Part shown: positions 34,489-43,309 of the stretch, in pieces | Layout: each line of letters begins with the position of its first letter | Numbering within the stretch: position 1 is the stretch's first letter | Assembly (NCBI GenBank): GCA_900314565.1 | Contig: OMVU01000002.1 | Location: 76,305 to 140,304, forward strand | Length of the DNA: 64,000 nt | Direction of reading: 5' to 3' | DNA from: an uncultured Eubacteriales bacterium | Lineage (GTDB): Bacteria; Bacillota; Clostridia; Lachnospirales; Lachnospiraceae | Notes under the pieces: model-generated | Databases searched by the model: none | What the model was told of the DNA's origin: nothing | The model's input: the letters and a program-made list of their open reading frames with translations, nothing else | Program-made: the position numbers and the translations under genes

Positions 34489-34635
34489 GGAACGCCGGCG
34501 TTCCCGATTTCAGTCTCCAGGATAATCTCTCATATTATATCCCACAAAAAAGTTTCCCTCAAGACTATTGAAAGGATCACTTTGCGCGCGTATCTCACGA
34601 CTAAAGTTGCGAGGAAAAGCGCGATGAAGAATAAA
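34489..34635. repeat. Palindrome plus family A/C repeat fragment in a divergent gap
   Basis: GGAACGCCGGCGTTCC (34489-34504) is a perfect palindrome matching the family A terminal hairpin. 34578-34635 (CTTTGCGCGCGTATCTCACGA... to GCGCGATGAAGAATAAA) matches 52690-52750 and part of 38460-38490. The remainder of the 326-base gap before aroD holds a TAGAAT -10-like site (34675-34680) and no gene. Confidence 0.6.
34534..34562 (-). promoter_or_regulatory. Predicted promoter of the VTC-DUF4956 pair
   Basis: Minus-strand -35 TTGAGG (34557-34562), 17-base spacer, -10 TATAAT (34534-34539). The family A palindrome 34489-34504 would fall in the transcript leader. Confidence 0.65.
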
Positions 34636-34785
34636 TACATAAATTATTTTCTGGTTCTCCCGGCGATCATGGTGTAGAATCTAGGATAACGCCTGCAGAT
34701 AAGACACTCCCGGGGGACTCTTCACTTCCAAAGCCGGGAAATATACCTGCGGCAGTATTCAGTAAGAAAGAAAAGACGGCAAATT

Positions 34786-35547
34786 ATGAGTAAATCATTG
34801 TTGATACGAGGCCGGACCATCGGCCAGGGAGCTCCCAAAATCGTTGTTCCCATTGTGGGCAAAACAAAAGACGGGATCCTGTCTTCCGCGAACAGAATCC
34901 ATGAAATGAAAGCAGATATCGTTGAGTGGAGGGTGGACTGGTTCTCCGGGGGATGTGACATTGCATCCGTGAAGAATGTCCTCCCGGATCTCAGAGATGC
35001 GCTGGGAGAGATCCCGCTCCTCTTCACCTTCCGGACCGCAAAGGAAGGCGGGGAGACCGAACTCCCTCCGGATTCCTACGCTGAGCTCACAAAAAGCGCG
35101 GTCTCGACAGGCCTTGTCGATCTCGTCGACGTCGAGCTCTTTACCGGAGAGGAATACGTCAAAGATATCCTCTGCTCCGCCCATGCGCACAGCGTCCCGG
35201 TCATCGCGTCGAGCCACGATTTCCAGAAAACTCCCGGCAAGGAGGAAATACTGTCCCGTCTGAAAAAAATGGACGCTCTCGGCGCTGACATCTTAAAAAT
35301 AGCGGTCATGCCTCTTGGCAGAGCTGACGTCATCACCCTGCTTGACGCGACGCAGGAGGCCGATGCATCGATCGATAAGCCCATCGTGACAATGGCCATG
35401 GGAAGAATGGGACTCATAAGCCGCCTGTGCGGCGAGGCCTTCGGATCCGCTCTGACCTTCGGATCCGTGGGAGCGGCCTCCGCCCCCGGCCAGATAAATG
35501 CGGAAGACCTGCGGGAGATCCTTGCCCTGATCCATGCAAATTCATGA
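34786..35547 (+). CDS. aroD: 3-dehydroquinate dehydratase, type I
   Basis: A 253-residue Schiff-base dehydratase converting 3-dehydroquinate to 3-dehydroshikimate. Catalytic residues align with the Escherichia enzyme: His144 in ASSHDFQKTP and Lys171 in ILKIAVMP, with substrate-binding VEWRVDWF (Glu47, Arg49) and the C-terminal GSVGAASAPGQI. The length is normal. The Shine-Dalgarno is weak (GACGGC). It is followed 226 bases later by aroK on the same strand, so the two shikimate-pathway genes may be cotranscribed. No dehydroquinate synthase is in the window. Confidence 0.96.
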   Translation: MSKSLLIRGRTIGQGAPKIVVPIVGKTKDGILSSANRIHEMKADIVEWRVDWFSGGCDIASVKNVLPDLRDALGEIPLLFTFRTAKEGGETELPPDSYAELTKSAVSTGLVDLVDVELFTGEEYVKDILCSAHAHSVPVIASSHDFQKTPGKEEILSRLKKMDALGADILKIAVMPLGRADVITLLDATQEADASIDKPIVTMAMGRMGLISRLCGEAFGSALTFGSVGAASAPGQINAEDLREILALIHANS

Positions 35548-35773
35548 GACAGCACGGGGAACATCCCGGCGCTATGCCACGCTTGGAGCTGGGCAGATCA
35601 TCTTCCCAGATAAAAACAAGGGAAGCCGGATACCGCCCGCGAACGCATATCATGAACAACTGAGGGATCCGGTCCGGACCGCTTCCGTTTGAACAGATTC
35701 CGATTCGAACGGCTTCCGTTTCGGAAAGATTCCGCAAGAAACAGAACAGCCGTTATCTAAAGGAGCGATTATT

Positions 35774-36331
35774 ATGAATACACCGCAGGAAAGCAGTAAA
35801 AGAAGTCAGGGGGATTTCCCATTTTCGAAAACCCTTATACTCATCGGTTTTATGGGAGCCGGAAAGACCTCCGCAGCCTCCTGTCTCGCGGAGCGGTTCG
35901 CCCTGCAGGTCATCGAGACGGACCAGGAGATCGTCCTGCGGGAAGGCATGTCGATCCCCGAGATTTTCAGCGCCCACGGGGAAACATATTTCCGCGACCG
36001 GGAGACCGAAGTCTTCCGCGACCTCAAGGAAAGCGGACCGGTGATCGTCTCCGCAGGCGGCGGCGCAGTCCTCCGGGATGAGAATGTAAAATACATGAAA
36101 GCGAACGGTGTCATCGTTCTCCTGACCGCTTCCCCGGCTGCTATTCTCGAGAGAGTCAGGGATAACAGGGACAGACCGCTCCTTAACGGAAAAATGAATG
36201 AGGAGTATATAAGTGCGCTGATGGAAAAACGCCGGGCCAGATATGAAGAAGTTGCCGATCATATCATTGATACGACCGGGAAGACCATACCGGAAGTGTG
36301 TGATCTGATTATCAGCGCCCTCCACACATAA
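35774..36331 (+). CDS. aroK: Shikimate kinase
   Basis: A 185-residue P-loop kinase making shikimate 3-phosphate. Walker A is GFMGAGKTS (25-33), the shikimate site has ETDQEIV (the first Asp of DxD is Glu, the second retained), FRDRETEVF, the GGGAVL loop, and the lid RDNRDRPLL. All key residues are present, so this is the likely active enzyme of the two shikimate kinase homologues in the window. AAGGAG precedes the ATG at 35774. The 226-base spacer upstream carries short direct repeats (GGTCCGGACCGCTTCCG and relatives) but no gene. Confidence 0.95.
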   Translation: MNTPQESSKRSQGDFPFSKTLILIGFMGAGKTSAASCLAERFALQVIETDQEIVLREGMSIPEIFSAHGETYFRDRETEVFRDLKESGPVIVSAGGGAVLRDENVKYMKANGVIVLLTASPAAILERVRDNRDRPLLNGKMNEEYISALMEKRRARYEEVADHIIDTTGKTIPEVCDLIISALHT

Positions 36332-36395
36332 AGATTCAGATGTGTGCCGTCATGAGCATCAGCGCCTTTCATTTTAGGGTACTGTAAAACAAAAA

Positions 36396-36424
36396 GAAGG
36401 AACCGTCATACTGACAGTTCCTTC
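36396..36424. terminator. Bidirectional terminator between aroK and tsf
   Basis: GAAGGAACCGTCA-TAC-TGACAGTTCCTTC with one mismatch, flanked by A-rich and T-rich sequence. It lies between two convergent genes. Confidence 0.7.
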
Positions 36425-36529
36425 CGTCTTTACCGGTAAATATTCAGCTGTGCCGCCTGTGAAATTCCGGCTTATCAGTGACCATTTCAATCAGAAACTG
36501 AAAGAAAACTGAGATATCCTGAATTCGCA

Positions 36530-37459
36530 TCAGTGATTCATCTGTGCAGCAACTTCTGCCGCGAAATTCTCCTGCTTCTTCTCAAGGCCTTCGCCTGTCT
36601 CATAGCGGACAAAGCCCTTGATGGCGATCTTCGCGCCGTTAGCCTTTGCGACCTGGTCGACATACTTCTGTACGGACTGCTTGCCGTCCTCAGCCTTTAC
36701 ATAGACCTGATCCATCAGGCAGATCTCGGAAAGCTCTTTGTTGAGACGGCCCATAACGATTCCGTTGATGACCTTCTCCGGAGCATTCGGCTTCTCGTTC
36801 TTAGCTGCTGCAAGAAGGATCTCCTTCTCCTTTGCAAGGTAGTCTGCGGAGATCTCGGCACGTGTGCAGTACTCCGGACGCATGGCAGCTGCCTGCATGG
36901 CAACGTTCTTAGCCATTTCCTTGACTGCATCGTTGATGACATCGGTCTGAACGTCAACAGCAACGACGATCTTGCCGCCCATATGTGTATAGGTCGTCAC
37001 GAAGCCGTCTGCTTCCTCGACTCTTGCGAAACGGCGGATCTTAAGGTTCTCGCCGATCGTAGCGATCTGCTCTGTAAGAAGAGCCTGAAGATTCTTGCCC
37101 GGCTCGACTTCCTCAGCAAGGAGTGCTTCCACATCCGCTGCATCTGTCGCCATGACAGTCTCAGCGACCTTAGCGACGAAGTTCTGGAACTTCTCGTTCT
37201 TTGCGACAAAGTCTGTCTCAGAGTTGACTTCGACTGTGACAGCTTTCTTCTCATCTTCAGAAACAACTGCAAGGCAGAGGCCTTCCGCGGCGATTCTGTC
37301 CGCCTTCTTCTGTGCCTTCATCTGTCCGTTCTCTCTCAGGAACTCGATTGCCTTCTCCATGTCGCCGTCTGTCTTCGTGAGGGCTTTCTTGCAGTCCATC
37401 ATACCTGCGCCGCTCTTCTCACGGAGCTCTTTTACCATCTTTGCTGTAATAGCAGCCAT
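36530..37459 (-). CDS. tsf: Translation elongation factor Ts
   Basis: A 309-residue nucleotide exchange factor for EF-Tu. It has the N-terminal UBA domain (VKELREKSGAGMMDCKKAL), the TDFVAKNEKFQNF motif that contacts EF-Tu, YTHMGGKIVVAVDV in the core, and MDQVYVKAEDGKQSV. The length is normal. GGAGG lies before the ATG. It follows rpsB by 58 bases, the universal rpsB-tsf order, but here pyrH and frr are not next in line. Confidence 0.97.
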   Translation of the reverse strand: MAAITAKMVKELREKSGAGMMDCKKALTKTDGDMEKAIEFLRENGQMKAQKKADRIAAEGLCLAVVSEDEKKAVTVEVNSETDFVAKNEKFQNFVAKVAETVMATDAADVEALLAEEVEPGKNLQALLTEQIATIGENLKIRRFARVEEADGFVTTYTHMGGKIVVAVDVQTDVINDAVKEMAKNVAMQAAAMRPEYCTRAEISADYLAKEKEILLAAAKNEKPNAPEKVINGIVMGRLNKELSEICLMDQVYVKAEDGKQSVQKYVDQVAKANGAKIAIKGFVRYETGEGLEKKQENFAAEVAAQMNH

Positions 37460-37517
37460 AATTCAAATCCTCCTTAAACTTATCAGGGCAGCCGCCCTGA
37501 ACGCATCGTTACTCTTC

Positions 37518-38285
37518 TCAGGCCTTCGCTGCTGCTTCGGACTCATCATCCGGATAGGCTGTGTAGCCTTCTGCCGGAACTTCCTCGACGTCAGCTTCCA
37601 TAAGGCCCTGGTTTGCCTCGATGACAGCGTCTGCCATCTTGGAGACGATCAGCTTGACCGCACGGATCGCGTCGTCATTGCCCGGGATGATGTAGGAAAG
37701 TTCTTCCGGATCGCAGTTCGTATCGCAGATACCGATCAGCGGGATGTTCAGAGTGTGGGCTTCCTGTACGCAGATGCGCTCTTTCTTCGGATCAACGATA
37801 AAGATCGCGTCCGGGAGCTTCTTCATATTGCGGATACCGCCGAGGTTCTTCTCGAGCTTCTCAAGCTGCTTCTTGAGCTGAAGGACTTCCTTCTTCGGCA
37901 GGACTTCAAATGTTCCGTCTTCTGCCATGGCCTCGATTTCCTTCATGCGTGCGATACGGCTCTGGATCGTCTTGAAGTTCGTCAGCATACCGCCGAGCCA
38001 TCTCTCATTGACGTAATACATGCCGCAGCGCTCAGCTTCCGTACGGATCGCGTCCTGCGCCTGCTTCTTTGTTCCCACGAAGAGGATCTTGCCGCCGTTC
38101 TTAACAATATCAACAACTGCGTTGTAAGCGTCATCGACCATGCCTACAGACTTCTGAAGGTCGATAATGTAGATGCCGTTACGCTCTGTGTAGATGTACG
38201 GCTTCATCTTGGGGTTCCAGCGTCTTGTCTGATGTCCGAAATGGACGCCTGCTTCCAGCAGCTGTTTCATTGAAATAACACTCAT
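37518..38285 (-). CDS. rpsB: 30S ribosomal protein S2
   Basis: A 255-residue S2 with [22 protein letters not shown] at its start, [39 protein letters not shown] and the C-terminal [14 protein letters not shown]. The start at 38285 (MSVISMK) has AAGGAG seven bases upstream; an upstream in-frame extension of 11 residues is rejected. The promoter and a leader hairpin lie at 38396-38424 and 38320-38373. Confidence 0.98.
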   Translation of the reverse strand: MSVISMKQLLEAGVHFGHQTRRWNPKMKPYIYTERNGIYIIDLQKSVGMVDDAYNAVVDIVKNGGKILFVGTKKQAQDAIRTEAERCGMYYVNERWLGGMLTNFKTIQSRIARMKEIEAMAEDGTFEVLPKKEVLQLKKQLEKLEKNLGGIRNMKKLPDAIFIVDPKKERICVQEAHTLNIPLIGICDTNCDPEELSYIIPGNDDAIRAVKLIVSKMADAVIEANQGLMEADVEEVPAEGYTAYPDDESEAAAKA

Positions 38286-38319
38286 TTTGTTTCTCCTTTG
38301 TTTTGGTTTTTCTTTCACC

Positions 38320-38373
38320 CACGTGTTTAGACGTCATGACCGAAAAGGCACCGAATGACGTGATCCGCACGTG
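38320..38373 (-). promoter_or_regulatory. rpsB 5' leader nested hairpin
   Basis: Outer CACGTG (38320-38325) pairs with CACGTG (38368-38373), and inner ACGTCAT (38331-38337) pairs with ATGACGT (38355-38361). It starts about 15-20 bases after the predicted transcription start and ends 35 bases before the rpsB ATG, the place for an S2 autoregulatory element. Confidence 0.55.
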
Positions 38374-38395
38374 TGATTTTTTAAGCGACCCTCCG

Positions 38396-38424
38396 ATTAT
38401 AGCACGCGCATATTGTGCGGTCAA
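38396..38424 (-). promoter_or_regulatory. Promoter of rpsB-tsf
   Basis: Minus-strand -35 TTGACC (38419-38424), 17-base spacer, -10 TATAAT (38396-38401): near consensus, as expected for a highly expressed ribosomal operon. Confidence 0.8.
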
Positions 38425-38489
38425 CCACTGATCTGACTTAATCTGTCAGCATTTGATCTGACCTTCCTCTTTGCGCACGTATCTCATAA

Positions 38490-38534
38490 ATAAAAATCCG
38501 CATCCCCTCTCGTGACAGAGAGAAGACGCGGAGC
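38490..38534 (-). terminator. Terminator of the HAD-CPBP gene
   Basis: CCGCGTC...GATGCGG with inner CTCTC/GAGAG pairing, followed on the minus strand by ATTTTTATTT, directly after the stop at 38537. Confidence 0.75.
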
Positions 38535-38536
38535 AT

Positions 38537-40120
38537 TTATATCTTATTGACTTTCTTATCCTTCAGGAAAATGTACAGTCCGATCACAACGGCAGCTATG
38601 AACGTAACTGCCAGGAAGATGATATAGACAATATCCGGCAGATCGAGCCTGTCGATCACGGCATTCATCAAAGTCGCCAGGATATTATTTGCAATATGCG
38701 CCGCGATCGCAGCCCAGATCGTTCCGTAATGCTCGTAGATCATAGCGAACAATACGCCCATGATCGTTGCAAAGATCCCCTGCGTGATATTCCCGTGATA
38801 AATTCCGAAGACCAGTCCGCTGATGATGGCTGCCGGCCAGAACCCCCCGTAATCCCTGATCCTTCTGAATACAAGACCGCGAAAGATGAGTTCCTCGGAG
38901 ATCGGCCCGATCACGCCGATCACAGCAAGCTGCATGATAAGCCCGGTCTGATAGAACATCTGCTCGCTCGTCTCCTCATAGACGGCATCCTCATAAGGGA
39001 TGAGCGCGATCAGGAAATTCACTGCCTGTGCAATACCGATCGCAAGTAGTGCAATGAGGAGGATATGCAGTATCCCCATCTTATTTCGTTTAAGAGAGCC
39101 TGACTCCAGACGGCCGGCTTTTCTTTTTTTCTCATCAGCCCGCAGGAAAAGCCATGCGACAGGTACGACCGCTGCATCGGCAATTCCGGTGAGAAGGACC
39201 ATCTGATTATTCACTAAATCATAGACGCTCACACCACCGGGGAGACTTACGAGTCCTTCGATGACCGCGGCAACGATGATCAGTCCCGAAACAACTACCG
39301 TCGAGATTCCCAGGTGAAGCAGGATGGGATACACGATTCTCCAAATCTTATAAATCGTCTCGCCCAGACGGAGGCCCTTGCCCTTCTTTGCAGGCTTTGC
39401 GGCTTCACGGACGACATTCGGATTGAGGGATCCGCCCTGCGAAGGATACCCGACCTGTGTCCCGGCCCTCAGCTGCCCGATCAGAACATTTCGAAGTTCT
39501 GTCGGGTTGTCGACGATACAGTCAGGCCACTCATATTCGAGTTCATTGCGGGAGCCGTATCCGTAGCTGACTCCCATGGACCCCACTCCGCACTGCTTCG
39601 CTCCGATCACATCATATCTGCGGTCGCCGACCATGACGATCTCGTTCCTGTTTACGTTACCGATGACCCGGACAGCCTTCTCGATTGCATCGCGTTTTCC
39701 TGCCACCGGGATGTTCTTATCATTTCCGATCACGTAATGAAAGTACTGCGTAATTCCGACCCTCCTCAGGATCTCACGGCAGTACTCCGTCGGTTTTGTG
39801 GAGACGAGCGCGATCCTGAGCCCGGCCTGGCGCAGCTCAGCGAGCATCTCCGGAATTCCCGGATAAACGGAGCTTTCATAGATCCCGACAGCCCGGTAGC
39901 GCTCCCGGTACCGTTCGATGGCACGGTCTGCCTGTTCCGGCGTAAGGTTCGCAAAGCGAATAAACTGTTCCCTGAGCGGCGGGCCGACAAAGGACCGCAG
40001 GTCCTTGCTGTCTGCCTTTATCCCGAATTCCCTGTCAAGAGCATACTGAACACATCTCATGATACCCTCGCCCGAATCGGTCAGCGTTCCGTCAAGGTCA
40101 AAAAACACTGTTCTCCACAT
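38537..40120 (-). CDS. Fusion of a HAD phosphatase and a CPBP intramembrane protease-like domain
   Basis: 527 residues in two parts. Residues 1-215 are a HAD hydrolase of the phosphoglycolate phosphatase type: FFDLDGTLTDSG with both catalytic Asps, LVSTKP and MVGDRRYDVIGAKQCG. After a linker (about 215-255) comes a membrane region of about eight helices (260-520) with the CPBP/CAAX-protease motifs EELIFRG (Glu409, Glu410, Arg414), GIYHGN and HIANN. Both halves keep their active-site residues, so both may work. The natural substrates are unknown, and the joining of the two is unusual. It reads in one frame with no sign of a sequencing join. Confidence 0.85.
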   Translation of the reverse strand: MWRTVFFDLDGTLTDSGEGIMRCVQYALDREFGIKADSKDLRSFVGPPLREQFIRFANLTPEQADRAIERYRERYRAVGIYESSVYPGIPEMLAELRQAGLRIALVSTKPTEYCREILRRVGITQYFHYVIGNDKNIPVAGKRDAIEKAVRVIGNVNRNEIVMVGDRRYDVIGAKQCGVGSMGVSYGYGSRNELEYEWPDCIVDNPTELRNVLIGQLRAGTQVGYPSQGGSLNPNVVREAAKPAKKGKGLRLGETIYKIWRIVYPILLHLGISTVVVSGLIIVAAVIEGLVSLPGGVSVYDLVNNQMVLLTGIADAAVVPVAWLFLRADEKKRKAGRLESGSLKRNKMGILHILLIALLAIGIAQAVNFLIALIPYEDAVYEETSEQMFYQTGLIMQLAVIGVIGPISEELIFRGLVFRRIRDYGGFWPAAIISGLVFGIYHGNITQGIFATIMGVLFAMIYEHYGTIWAAIAAHIANNILATLMNAVIDRLDLPDIVYIIFLAVTFIAAVVIGLYIFLKDKKVNKI

Positions 40121-40217
40121 GTAACAAAAATCCTTTCAACAACACTTTGTACAGGCCGGAAGAAGCGATCCTTACACAGTTCCTGCCGGAAACGAGGCTT
40201 TCTTACAATGCCGCTTC

Positions 40218-41222
40218 TCAGCCGGCAAAATACGCGTCGATCCCATTCGCAAGACCGGTCGCGATCGCATTTTCTCCTTCCTCGGAAGCGATATACAGAT
40301 CCTCCTCCGGGTTGCTCATAAATCCGACTTCCACGATGGAGACCGGCATGGTCGCCCAGTTGATGCCCGTCATGTCATCCTGATACAGGTTCTCCATAGG
40401 TCTCTGTCCCGTGACCGCACACTGATTGTCGCGGAGAAGCTCGCACAGCTTCTGGCTGTTCGTGATCAGCTCGGCGGACAGATACGGGTTCGCACCGGAC
40501 GGTCCGTAGCACATGACACCGGCGACGGTCGGATCGTCCACTCCGTTGCAGTGGATCCTGATAAAGGCATCCGCGTTCGCGTCCGTGGCGATCTGCGCGC
40601 GCTGCACATTTGAAAGGGTCACATCATGCGTCTCACGGGTCATAACGACCGTGTACCCTTTACTGGTAAGGATATCCCTGAGCTTCAGACCGATTTCAAG
40701 GACGACCTCATATTCATTCTTTCCTGAGGCCTCCCCGTAGGCTCCGCTGGTCACGCCCTGCTTCATAACATCCGATCCGGGGCCGTTCGGCTCCTCCTCA
40801 AGGATTTCCATGAGTTCGTGACCGGGGTCAATGCAGATAATTTTCCCTGTCGCAGGTGTCACTGTCGGAGAAGGTGCAGGAGAAGGCGTAACTGCCTCAG
40901 TCGGAACTGCCTGCTGCGCAGCAGCAGTCTGTGCAGCCTGGTTTTCCTGTCCCGCCGCGGTCTGCGGAGCTTTCACTCCCTCGGCGTTGCCTGCGTGCGC
41001 GACAGATGCTCTTGCCGCTCCGCGGATCGTGACGCCTTCCTGAGCGGGAGCCTCCTGTGTCGTGGAGACCGTCTGGGCCGAAACAGCGGTCTTTCCGGCA
41101 TTTCCCTTTTTATGAAGATTGCCGAAAAAAAGTCCGATGAGAACGCCCGCCAGTGCAACGATCACTGCCAGGAGGACCAGTGACCCGTAGTTAATACTCT
41201 CTTTTTTTGGTCTTTTTGCCAT
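40218..41222 (-). CDS. N-acetylmuramoyl-L-alanine amidase (Amidase_3)
   Basis: 334 residues: a short basic leader, one membrane helix (about 20-40), an Ala/Gln/Thr-rich linker to about 130, then a zinc amidase domain that cleaves the muramoyl-L-Ala bond of peptidoglycan. Metal and catalytic residues are visible in IDPGHE, NEYEVVLEIGLKL, IRIHCNGV and VEVGFMSN. There is no cell-wall-binding repeat. The start at 41222 has GGAG eight bases upstream; a start seven codons earlier lacks one. It lies downstream of argS with a 45-base gap, possibly in one transcript. Confidence 0.92.
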   Translation of the reverse strand: MAKRPKKESINYGSLVLLAVIVALAGVLIGLFFGNLHKKGNAGKTAVSAQTVSTTQEAPAQEGVTIRGAARASVAHAGNAEGVKAPQTAAGQENQAAQTAAAQQAVPTEAVTPSPAPSPTVTPATGKIICIDPGHELMEILEEEPNGPGSDVMKQGVTSGAYGEASGKNEYEVVLEIGLKLRDILTSKGYTVVMTRETHDVTLSNVQRAQIATDANADAFIRIHCNGVDDPTVAGVMCYGPSGANPYLSAELITNSQKLCELLRDNQCAVTGQRPMENLYQDDMTGINWATMPVSIVEVGFMSNPEEDLYIASEEGENAIATGLANGIDAYFAG

Positions 41223-41267
41223 GGATAATGCTCCTTTATTCAAGACCCGCTCTTGCGGCGTTCTCCA

Positions 41268-43046
41268 TTACATATGATCCGGCGCTGTAAAGCCCAGAAG
41301 ATCAATGCTCTTAAGAAGGATCTTCTCCGTCAGGGCCAGCAGGCGGAGATAGCCGCTGCGGCGGTCTTCATCAGCCTCCGTAAGAATTTTCGTCTCGTGA
41401 TAGAACCGGTTGAAATCATTGCACACTTCGTAAATGTACGCGCAGATCTTATGCGGGGCAAGCTCACAGTATGATTCCCACACTACGCCGCCGAATCCTG
41501 CAAGATCCAGCATGAGCGCCTTTTCCTCTGCGCTTCCCGGCGGATTGAGTCCCGCTTCTTCGACCGCGATCCCGGCTTCTGCAGCCTTTTTCAGGATCGA
41601 TTTGATCCGGACGATCGTGTACAGAATGTACGGACCCGTATTGCCCTCGAAAGCCGTAAATTTCTCAACATCAAAGATATAGTCCTTTGCGGCCTGATTC
41701 GAAAGGTCACCATACTTGATCGCAGAAAGAGAGACCATCTCCGCTGTCTCAGACGCATCCTCGTCGCGCACATTGCGGTTCTCACGGATCTTTTCGATCA
41801 TCCCCGCGTTGATCTCGTTGAGGAGGGATTCAAGACGCATCACTCCTCCCTCACGCGTCTTAAAGGGCTTTCCGTCCTTCCCGTTCATCGTACCGAAGCC
41901 GACATGGACGAGCTTTGTCTCCGGCTTAACGAGCTTTGCCTTGCGGGCAGCGCGGAATACCTGTGTGAAATAAAGAGACTGCCGCTTGTCGACGACATAA
42001 ATGATCTCCTCCGGATCAAAAAGCTTCATCCGCTCTACGATCGTCGCGAGATCCGTCGTATTGTAAAGGGAAGCCCCGTCAGACTTCAGGACCATACAGG
42101 GCGGGATCGCCTTCTTATCCTCCGGCTCTGAGACGTCGATGACCAGTGCACCGTCGTCATAGTGGGCGTAGCCTTTTTCTTTCATTTCCCGGACCATGGG
42201 CTCGATATACGGCTGAACATCCGATTCACCCTTCCAGAGATCAAAGGAAACGGAAAGCCGCTCGTAATTCTTTTTCAGATCCGCGACCGAAATCTCCATG
42301 ATCTTCTTCCAGAGCGCCCGGTATCCCGGCTTTCCTGCCTGGAGATCATGCGTAGCCTGCATCGCGAGGGTTTTATAGTCCGCGTCTACCTTGGAGCGTG
42401 CGGAGGCAAACGGATAAATTTCCTCGAGCTCTCCGATCGTGAAGGGTGCCTCCTCGGGATATCCTTCCTCCCCTTCCGGAGCGTCATCCGAAAAGTAAAT
42501 GAGATCGGGCTTCCGCTCACGGAGCTCCGTAATGATGAGGCCCATCTGAAGCCCCCAGTCGCCCAGGTGAACATCCCCCAGCACCTCATTACCGACTGCG
42601 CGGCAGATTCGCTTGATGCTCTCCCCGATGACGGCACTGCGAAGATGTCCGACATGGAGCGGCTTCGCTACGTTCGGTCCGCCGTAGTCGATCATAATTT
42701 TTCCCGGTTCCCCGACCTGCGGGATGGAAAGAAACTCGTCCTCTCCGATCCGGGAGACATAGTCTGCAAGGAAAGTATCCGTGATATTCAGATTGAGAAA
42801 GCCCGGCCGCACAACTTCCGCGGTAAAAATATCACCGGCGTTCTCCGAAGCATGTTTCAGGACATCCTCCGCGATCAGGAACGGCGCCTTATGATACTGC
42901 TTCGCGGCAGCCAGCGCCCCGTTGCACTGGAATTCGCACAGGTCCGGACGGTCTGAGAGCCGTACGATCCCGTAGCGCTTATCATATCCGGCAGACAGGA
43001 ACGCATCGCTTACGTACTTCGTAAGAATTGTCTGTATTTTTTCCAT
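41268..43046 (-). CDS. argS: Arginine-tRNA ligase
   Basis: A 592-residue class I synthetase. The HIGH motif is HVGH in NVAKPLHVGHLRSAVIG. The N-terminal additional domain (about 1-120), DVHLGDWGLQMGLII and the anticodon-binding DALR domain (AFEGNTGPYILYTIVRI) are present, ending in LLGFTAPDHM. No KMSK Lys is obvious at the expected loop (KTREGGVMRL), which is normal for many ArgS. The start at 43046 (MEKIQTIL) follows AGGTGG; the longer frame to 43112 lacks homology. No T-box leader is seen upstream. Confidence 0.96.
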   Translation of the reverse strand: MEKIQTILTKYVSDAFLSAGYDKRYGIVRLSDRPDLCEFQCNGALAAAKQYHKAPFLIAEDVLKHASENAGDIFTAEVVRPGFLNLNITDTFLADYVSRIGEDEFLSIPQVGEPGKIMIDYGGPNVAKPLHVGHLRSAVIGESIKRICRAVGNEVLGDVHLGDWGLQMGLIITELRERKPDLIYFSDDAPEGEEGYPEEAPFTIGELEEIYPFASARSKVDADYKTLAMQATHDLQAGKPGYRALWKKIMEISVADLKKNYERLSVSFDLWKGESDVQPYIEPMVREMKEKGYAHYDDGALVIDVSEPEDKKAIPPCMVLKSDGASLYNTTDLATIVERMKLFDPEEIIYVVDKRQSLYFTQVFRAARKAKLVKPETKLVHVGFGTMNGKDGKPFKTREGGVMRLESLLNEINAGMIEKIRENRNVRDEDASETAEMVSLSAIKYGDLSNQAAKDYIFDVEKFTAFEGNTGPYILYTIVRIKSILKKAAEAGIAVEEAGLNPPGSAEEKALMLDLAGFGGVVWESYCELAPHKICAYIYEVCNDFNRFYHETKILTEADEDRRSGYLRLLALTEKILLKSIDLLGFTAPDHM

Positions 43047-43132
43047 AGTCAAAATCCACCTGTCAATCAAAGATGCCGGCAGACCCTGCCTGCCGGTAAA
43101 AAGACGCCGCACGTAAACTTTGCGGCACAGTC

Positions 43133-43207
43133 AAGAACGCCTCGGCGTTCCTGCCGCGCCGAGGGGATGCACTAAGCATCTTCCTCTCTGCGCGGCTGCG
43201 ATCCGCC
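43133..43207. repeat. Intergenic structured repeat, family A copy 3
   Basis: AAGAACGC-CTCG-GCGTTCCT (43133-43152), then GCCGCGC...GCGCGGC enclosing GGATGCACTAAGCATC (the middle stem changed on both sides, keeping pairing), ending TGCGATCCGCC. It lies between argS and the M14 peptidase. Confidence 0.8.
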
Positions 43208-43309
43208 GGAGGCTTTAATCTCTGACACAGATTTGTAACCCATGTCAGAGCCAGGTTTCACTTTGCGAATTCATCATAGATTTACATCACGAGAATTCTG
43301 CGTCAGAGA

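Noticed and set aside
43047-43309. T-box leader before argS
   Set aside because: The gap contains a family A repeat; no T-box core or antiterminator was recognised.
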